The notes under the pieces were generated by a model. That model made no database searches, was not told the origin of the DNA, and saw nothing but the letters and a program-made list of their open reading frames with translations. DNA of 8,819 bases from Nitrospinales bacterium (GTDB lineage Bacteria > Nitrospinota_A > UBA7883 > JACRGQ01): the NCBI GenBank assembly GCA_023248615.1, contig JAHFEI010000067.1, forward strand, positions 1 to 8,819, in the 5' to 3' direction. This document shows positions 5,684 to 8,819 of the stretch, piece by piece (position 1 is the first letter of the stretch; every line of letters starts with the position of its first letter). The translations under genes were made by a program, and so were the position numbers.

Positions 5684-7426
5684 TTACTGCTTTTCGGCCT
5701 CTTCGATTGCCAATATCGCCTCTTCCAGCGCGGCTTTCATTCCCTGTTCGCGCACTCCCGCTTCCTGCGGCGCGGGGGAGTATCGCGCGGCAATACACTT
5801 CCGCAAAACCGCAATTCCATTTTGCATTTTCGGCGCATCCTTTCCCAGCTTTTGGGAAATCTCTTCCGGCGTTACGGATGACGGCGGGATGTTGGACCTG
5901 TCCGAAATGTACTGCCTGATGGAGTGTTCCAGCGTTTCGTAGAACGCCGCCGTATCGCCCTGCGCCATCGCAGACTTCGCGCTTTTAAGTTTTTCCTCCG
6001 CCATGCTCCGGGCGCGGATTTGCCGCGCATAGCGTTGGTTGCGTAGCATCTGGTTGCGCCGTTGCATGTGTATCGCCGTTCCCGCCGCCACGATGAACAG
6101 CGTGAGGACGATTGCGGAAAAACCCGGTTTTTGGTAAAAAGGCTCCGTTTGCGGCTTGGCTGTTTGCGCCCGCTCGGCCAGCGGCGTCGGCGTTGCGGCT
6201 GGCGCGGAAGCTGGCGCGGTTGCGACATCCAGTTCCATAGGTTTAGTGGCAATGGTTTCGTATTTTCCGGCTTTCGGGTCGAAGTAGTTCAGGCCAAACC
6301 CTCCGATGGAAAGCTTCCCCTCTTTTTGCGGCACCAGCAGGTAGGTGTAGGCGCGGCTCCCCTCGCTTCCGTTCCCGGTGCGGGTGAAATTGTCCCTCGC
6401 TTCCGGCTCATACTTTTCCACCCCTGTCATTTGCGGCTCATGCGGGCGCGGGATGGATTGCAGGTTCCCGCTTCCTGAAACAGTCACAACCAGCGTAAGC
6501 GGCTTGCCTGCCACGGCAGTTTTTTCCAGCGCTTCTGCCTTGATGGAGAACCTGCCGACAAGGCCGGAAAAATCTTTCGGCTTTCCGTTTCCCGGTAGCG
6601 GCAACACCGCAAGCGCAAGAGTGTTGGAGTTTTTGCGTGTGGCCGCCGCCATAGGGTTGGGCTGGAAAAGCACCGCCCCGGCGGGGATAGTTACCGTGCC
6701 TGGTGATAGCGGGTACAAGAGCATGTACATTTCCGTCAGCTCGTATTCACGTCCCGCAAGCTTTGCAATTCCCGTCTTGTGCCGCTCTTTGTCAGGCGGG
6801 GTCTCCACCCAAAACCCTTTTATTTCCGGCGGCAAAAACTTCATGTCGGAAAAAACATCCGCCCCGCGATAAAAGGCCATGGTGTAGACGACCTCCTGCC
6901 CCACGTACACCTTGGTGGTGGATAGGCGCGAGTGCAGTATGAAATCGTCCTCGCGGTATTGCCTGCCGCCACCCGGCATATGCGGGGCAAAAGGGATGGA
7001 GAAAAATCCAGGCGGTGGTTGTGCCGCCCGCCCTCCGCCCGTGGATTGCACTGTCTCCACCTCAATGGTGTTGGAGAGGTACTTTTCGCCCTTCACCTCC
7101 ACCCTTGCCCGCAACTTTGCCTTTGTCCCGGCTTTGCGCGGCCTAACCGTGTAAGTGTACGTCCTGGATGTGGTGATGTTCATATTCACGATGGAGACCT
7201 GCTCCCCGCTACTGGTGCCGACGATGTCGAAGTTTTCCATTCCTTCTATTTGCGGCTGGGAAACGGAGCCTAACCCGGAGCCGGATACCGATACCTCTAC
7301 CGACAACGTATCGTCCACTCCCACGGTTTTTTTGTCGGCGGATATCGTCACCTGCGGCCCGTCTGCCGCATACGCCGCAACAGCGACCAGCATGAAAACG
7401 GCAAGTAGGAATGGAATTCGCTTCAT
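5684..7426 (-). CDS. batD: BatD family protein (periplasmic beta-rich, membrane anchored)
   Basis: This 580-residue exported protein belongs to the BatD family, originally named for Bacteroides aerotolerance and usually part of bat (von Willebrand/MoxR-linked) operons; its molecular function is poorly defined. It opens with a signal peptide (1-20, MKRIP plus a hydrophobic core, cleavage after AYA). The family N-terminal domain follows (about 23-126: PQVTISADKKTVGVDDTLSV, IEGMENFDIVGTSSG, YTVRPRKAGT). Next come repeated beta-sandwich modules to about 400, including a typical QKEGKLSIGGFGLNYFDP stretch. A Pro/Ala/Thr-rich linker (about 402-428) leads to one transmembrane helix (about 435-453), a very basic cytoplasmic flank (455-472), and a helical cytoplasmic tail to 580. 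It stands alone: no bat partners or moxR lie beside it. Translation appears leaderless, because ATG 7426 has no Shine-Dalgarno. Confidence 0.85.
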   Translation of the reverse strand: MKRIPFLLAVFMLVAVAAYAADGPQVTISADKKTVGVDDTLSVEVSVSGSGLGSVSQPQIEGMENFDIVGTSSGEQVSIVNMNITTSRTYTYTVRPRKAGTKAKLRARVEVKGEKYLSNTIEVETVQSTGGGRAAQPPPGFFSIPFAPHMPGGGRQYREDDFILHSRLSTTKVYVGQEVVYTMAFYRGADVFSDMKFLPPEIKGFWVETPPDKERHKTGIAKLAGREYELTEMYMLLYPLSPGTVTIPAGAVLFQPNPMAAATRKNSNTLALAVLPLPGNGKPKDFSGLVGRFSIKAEALEKTAVAGKPLTLVVTVSGSGNLQSIPRPHEPQMTGVEKYEPEARDNFTRTGNGSEGSRAYTYLLVPQKEGKLSIGGFGLNYFDPKAGKYETIATKPMELDVATAPASAPAATPTPLAERAQTAKPQTEPFYQKPGFSAIVLTLFIVAAGTAIHMQRRNQMLRNQRYARQIRARSMAEEKLKSAKSAMAQGDTAAFYETLEHSIRQYISDRSNIPPSSVTPEEISQKLGKDAPKMQNGIAVLRKCIAARYSPAPQEAGVREQGMKAALEEAILAIEEAEKQ

Positions 7427-7432
7427 CGGACG

Positions 7433-7460
7433 ATTATAAGACCGTTTTCAGATTCGGCAA
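7433..7460 (-). promoter_or_regulatory. batD promoter (sigma70-type)
   Basis: On the minus strand TTGCCG (7460-7455) and a perfect TATAAT (7438-7433) are separated by 16 nt. Only six bases, CGTCCG, lie between the -10 and the batD ATG, so transcription should begin on or within a base or two of the start codon. This predicts a leaderless mRNA. Confidence 0.65.
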
Positions 7461-7552
7461 GCTTTCTGCCGTCGCCCCGCTATTATTTGTGCCGTGTGGC
7501 GGCAGGCAGGAGCGCTCACCGTGCTTTCAATCCCGTCCCGTCCCAAACCACG

Positions 7553-7583
7553 CCCTTTCAAAAATAAACAATTTTTTAAAGGG
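7553..7583. repeat. AT-rich imperfect inverted repeat between the divergent promoters
   Basis: CCCTTT (7553-7558) pairs with AAAGGG (7578-7583), then one C/T mismatch, then AAAAAT (7560-7565) pairs with ATTTTT (7571-7576) around the 5-nt centre AAACA. Twelve of thirteen positions pair. It lies about 115 bp upstream of the batD promoter and 100 bp upstream of the main rpsL promoter, directly before the TACAAT candidate. It could be an operator, an UP element or a bent AT tract; no T run follows the whole repeat on the plus strand, so it is not a standard terminator. Confidence 0.6.
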
Positions 7584-7602
7584 TTGCCGGGCGGAAATCG
7601 TG

Positions 7603-7608
7603 TACAAT
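7603..7608 (+). promoter_or_regulatory. possible upstream -10 element for the str operon
   Basis: TACAAT matches the -10 consensus at five of six bases and lies downstream of an AT-rich block (7560-7580) in about the place of an UP element. The best -35-like hexamer, TTGCCG (7584-7589), is only 13 nt away, which is too close, so this promoter is uncertain. It would give a leader of about 170 nt. Confidence 0.25.
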
Positions 7609-7677
7609 ACGCACTTGTGCCGATGGAGGAGTACTCGGTTGCCGGAAGGGGATTGTGAAAAAATCCTCAAAAACCAT

Positions 7678-7706
7678 TTGACATGGAGTCCGGTTATATA
7701 TAACAT
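7678..7706 (+). promoter_or_regulatory. str operon promoter (rpsL-rpsG-fusA)
   Basis: A perfect -35 TTGACA (7678-7683) is followed at 17 nt by TAACAT (7701-7706) and at 15 nt by TATAAC (7699-7704), within the AT-rich stretch TTATATATAACAT. Either -10 gives a start near 7711-7714 and a leader of about 70 nt before rpsL. It is the strongest promoter candidate on this strand. Confidence 0.7.
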
Positions 7707-7727
7707 CTCCTTTTCATTTTTACAGGA

Positions 7728-7748
7728 GCCGTGTTCGCGGAATACGGC
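7728..7748 (+). promoter_or_regulatory. rpsL leader hairpin
   Basis: Positions 7728-7736 (GCCGTGTTC) pair with 7740-7748 (GAATACGGC) around a 3-nt loop GCG, giving nine pairs including one G-U wobble. The hairpin sits in the str mRNA leader, 23 nt before the rpsL Shine-Dalgarno, and no T run follows, so it is not an intrinsic terminator. A role as a ribosomal-protein operator or mRNA-stability element is an inference. Confidence 0.6.
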
Positions 7749-7771
7749 ATGTTTGGAAGTTAAGGCTAATT

Positions 7772-7777
7772 AGGAGG
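7772..7777 (+). promoter_or_regulatory. rpsL ribosome binding site, decides the start codon
   Basis: A consensus AGGAGG lies 6 nt before GTG 7784 but only 3 nt before the adjacent in-frame TTG 7781. The spacing and the universal S12 N terminus MPTINQL both select GTG 7784. Confidence 0.85.
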
Positions 7778-7783
7778 AATTTG

Positions 7784-8158
7784 GTGCCTACGATAAACCA
7801 GCTTGTGCGCCTCGGGCGGAGCAAGATAAAAGTTAAGACCAAAAGCCCGGCGCTGACAGAGTGCCCGCAAAGACGCGGCGTGTGTGTCCGTGTTTATACG
7901 GTTGCGCCGAAAAAGCCGAACTCGGCCCTTCGGAAGGTAGCACGCGTCCGGCTCACCAATTCCTATGAAGTGTCCTCGTACATACCCGGAGTAGGCCACA
8001 ACCTGCAGGAACACGCGATAGTCCTTTTGCGCGGAGGCCGCGTTAAGGACCTTCCCGGCGTCAGGTATCACGTTGTGCGCGGTACGCTGGATACGCAGGG
8101 TGTTGAAGGTAGAAGACAAAGCCGTTCCAAATACGGCGCCAAACGGCCTAAAAAGTAG
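7784..8158 (+). CDS. rpsL: 30S ribosomal protein S12
   Basis: S12 lies at the decoding centre of the small subunit and controls tRNA selection accuracy. The 124-residue product starts MPTINQLVRLGR from a GTG codon, the standard length and N terminus. The decoding loop PKKPNSALRK (42-51) has Lys43, and the second loop GGRVKDLPGVRYH (84-96) has Lys88 and Asp89. These are the wild-type residues at the classical streptomycin-resistance and methylthiolation positions. The C terminus SRSKYGAKRPKK is a normal basic tail. It is the first gene of the str operon, 12 nt before rpsG. The gene upstream is batD on the other strand, not rpoC, so the operon starts with its own promoter here. Confidence 0.98.
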   Translation: MPTINQLVRLGRSKIKVKTKSPALTECPQRRGVCVRVYTVAPKKPNSALRKVARVRLTNSYEVSSYIPGVGHNLQEHAIVLLRGGRVKDLPGVRYHVVRGTLDTQGVEGRRQSRSKYGAKRPKK

Positions 8159-8170
8159 ACAGGTGAGAAT

Positions 8171-8641
8171 ATGCCCCGTAGAAGACAAGTAGTAAAAAGG
8201 GAATTGCTTCCCGATCCGCTTTATAACGACGTCATTGTGACGAGGACTATCAACGCCATTATGCACATGGGACGCAAGAGCATCGCCGAGCGCATGTTCT
8301 ACGGCGCGATGGATATCATAAAAGAGAAGACCGGCAAAGACGCCCTTCCTACTTACAAGAAGGCGATATCGAATGTGCGCCCGATGCTGGAAGTAAAATC
8401 CCGCAGGGTTGGCGGCGCGACATACCAGGTGCCGGTAGAAGTGCCGCCCGTAAGGCAGACCAGCCTTGCCGTCCGCTGGCTCGTCAGCATGGCACGCGCC
8501 CGGAATGAGCGTGGCCTTGCAAACCAGCTTGCTGCGGAAATAATGGACGCGTCCAACAACACAGGCGGCGCGGTGAAGAAAAAAGAAGACACACACAAGA
8601 TGGCAGAGGCTAACAAGGCCTTCTCCCATTATCGCTGGTAA
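8171..8641 (+). CDS. rpsG: 30S ribosomal protein S7
   Basis: S7 is a primary binder of the 3' domain of 16S rRNA that starts assembly of the 30S head and lines the E site. The 156-residue product has the standard length and motifs: MPRRRQVVKRELLPDPLY at the N terminus, NAIMHMGRKSIAERMFYGA (28-46), the beta-hairpin segment RRVGGATYQVPVEVPP (78-93), RWLVSMARAR (102-111), and the C-terminal KKKEDTHKMAEANKAFSHYRW. The ATG follows AGGTGAG (8161-8167). Gaps to rpsL and fusA are 12 nt each. In E. coli S7 represses the operon by binding the rpsL-rpsG spacer; here that spacer is too short to fold such a site. Confidence 0.98.
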   Translation: MPRRRQVVKRELLPDPLYNDVIVTRTINAIMHMGRKSIAERMFYGAMDIIKEKTGKDALPTYKKAISNVRPMLEVKSRRVGGATYQVPVEVPPVRQTSLAVRWLVSMARARNERGLANQLAAEIMDASNNTGGAVKKKEDTHKMAEANKAFSHYRW

Positions 8642-8653
8642 ACAGGCAATAAC

Positions 8654-8819
8654 ATGGCAAGAGTAGTATCGCTAGATAAGACACGCAACATTGGGATTAT
8701 TGCCCACATCGACGCGGGCAAGACCACAACTACGGAGCGTGTGCTATTTTACACCGGCGTAACGCACAAGATAGGCGAAGTGCACGATGGCACCGCCGTA
8801 ATGGACTGGATGGAACAGG
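8654..8819 (+). CDS. fusA: Translation elongation factor G, N-terminal part (cut by window end)
   Basis: EF-G is the GTPase that drives translocation of tRNAs and mRNA on the ribosome. Only the first 55 codons are present. They include the P-loop AHIDAGKTTTTE (17-28) and the lead into switch I (GEVHDGTAVMDWMEQ), matching canonical bacterial EF-G. The ATG has a modest AGG (8644-8646) 7 nt upstream and lies 12 nt after rpsG, the usual str operon position. Its end and any tuf gene lie beyond the window. Confidence 0.97.
   Translation, partial: MARVVSLDKTRNIGIIAHIDAGKTTTTERVLFYTGVTHKIGEVHDGTAVMDWMEQ

Larger units (their letters stand above)
7427..7783. other. Divergent intergenic control region between batD and rpsL
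   Basis: This 357-nt stretch holds no convincing protein gene. It contains the batD promoter facing left, an AT-rich imperfect palindrome, one good and one possible str-operon promoter facing right, a leader hairpin and the rpsL Shine-Dalgarno. Between about 7461 and 7552 I see only C-rich sequence with short CCCGT repeats and nothing I can assign. A 120-codon reading frame crosses the region, but it has no ribosome binding site and no family resemblance. Confidence 0.8.

Noticed and set aside
7624..7659. 11-codon frame MEEYSVAGRGL upstream of rpsL, faintly like the EF-Tu domain 2 start
   Set aside because: The match is very short, there is no Shine-Dalgarno, and the main promoter lies downstream of it; chance is the simplest explanation.
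7411..7773. 120-codon plus-strand frame across the batD-rpsL region
   Set aside because: It crosses both promoters and the hairpin, lacks a ribosome binding site and has no protein-like conservation pattern I recognise.
7781..7783. TTG as the rpsL start codon
   Set aside because: It lies only 3 nt from AGGAGG and would add one residue before the universal S12 N terminus.
7766..8629. 287-codon open frame on the minus strand opposite rpsL and rpsG
   Set aside because: It is the reverse reading of S12 and S7 codons, spans both genes and their spacer, and has no recognisable domain.
1..8819. A new multi-gene defence, mobile or biosynthetic system
   Set aside because: Every sizeable gene belongs to a known core or widespread family, and there are no attachment sites, transposase remnants, CRISPR repeats or composition shifts that I can see.

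Overview
This window is ordinary bacterial core-genome DNA of moderately high G+C (judged by eye). It reads as two housekeeping blocks separated by one envelope gene on the opposite strand. I do not see a CRISPR array, insertion sequence, phage gene, toxin-antitoxin pair or defence island. The main interest lies in the control regions. The organism is probably a Gram-negative bacterium: it has a periplasm-facing BatD protein and the clustering tRNA-Gln/prs/L25/pth, which I associate with deltaproteobacteria and their relatives. This lineage call is an inference from gene order and general protein character; no 16S or lineage marker is present.

Region 1 (1-5650, plus strand). The 3' two thirds of a tRNA-Gln(UUG) gene is followed by prs (PRPP synthase), rplY/ctc (ribosomal protein L25 with a repetitive Ala/Pro/Lys tail), pth (peptidyl-tRNA hydrolase), yceD (DUF177), rpmF (L32, 59 codons), plsX, fabH and a stand-alone CheY-like receiver. 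Gaps are 0-72 nt and all genes point the same way, so one long operon or a few overlapping transcripts is likely. The theme is nucleotide precursor supply, translation and the first steps of fatty acid and phospholipid synthesis. The usual fabD/fabG/acpP continuation after fabH is absent; a receiver domain takes its place.

Region 2 (5651-7426, minus strand). A single batD-like gene runs convergent to the receiver gene. A hairpin plus T-rich tract between them serves as the batD terminator. No batA/B/C/E or moxR is nearby. Its best promoter places the predicted transcription start almost exactly on the ATG, which suggests a leaderless mRNA.

Region 3 (7427-7783) is a 357-nt divergent control region. 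It holds the batD promoter, an AT-rich imperfect palindrome, one or two str-operon promoters, and an rpsL leader with a strong hairpin just before the Shine-Dalgarno sequence.

Region 4 (7784-8819, plus strand) is the start of the str operon: rpsL (S12), rpsG (S7) and the 5' end of fusA (EF-G), cut by the window edge. Both intergenic gaps are only 12 nt, so there is no room for the S7-binding intercistronic site known from E. coli.
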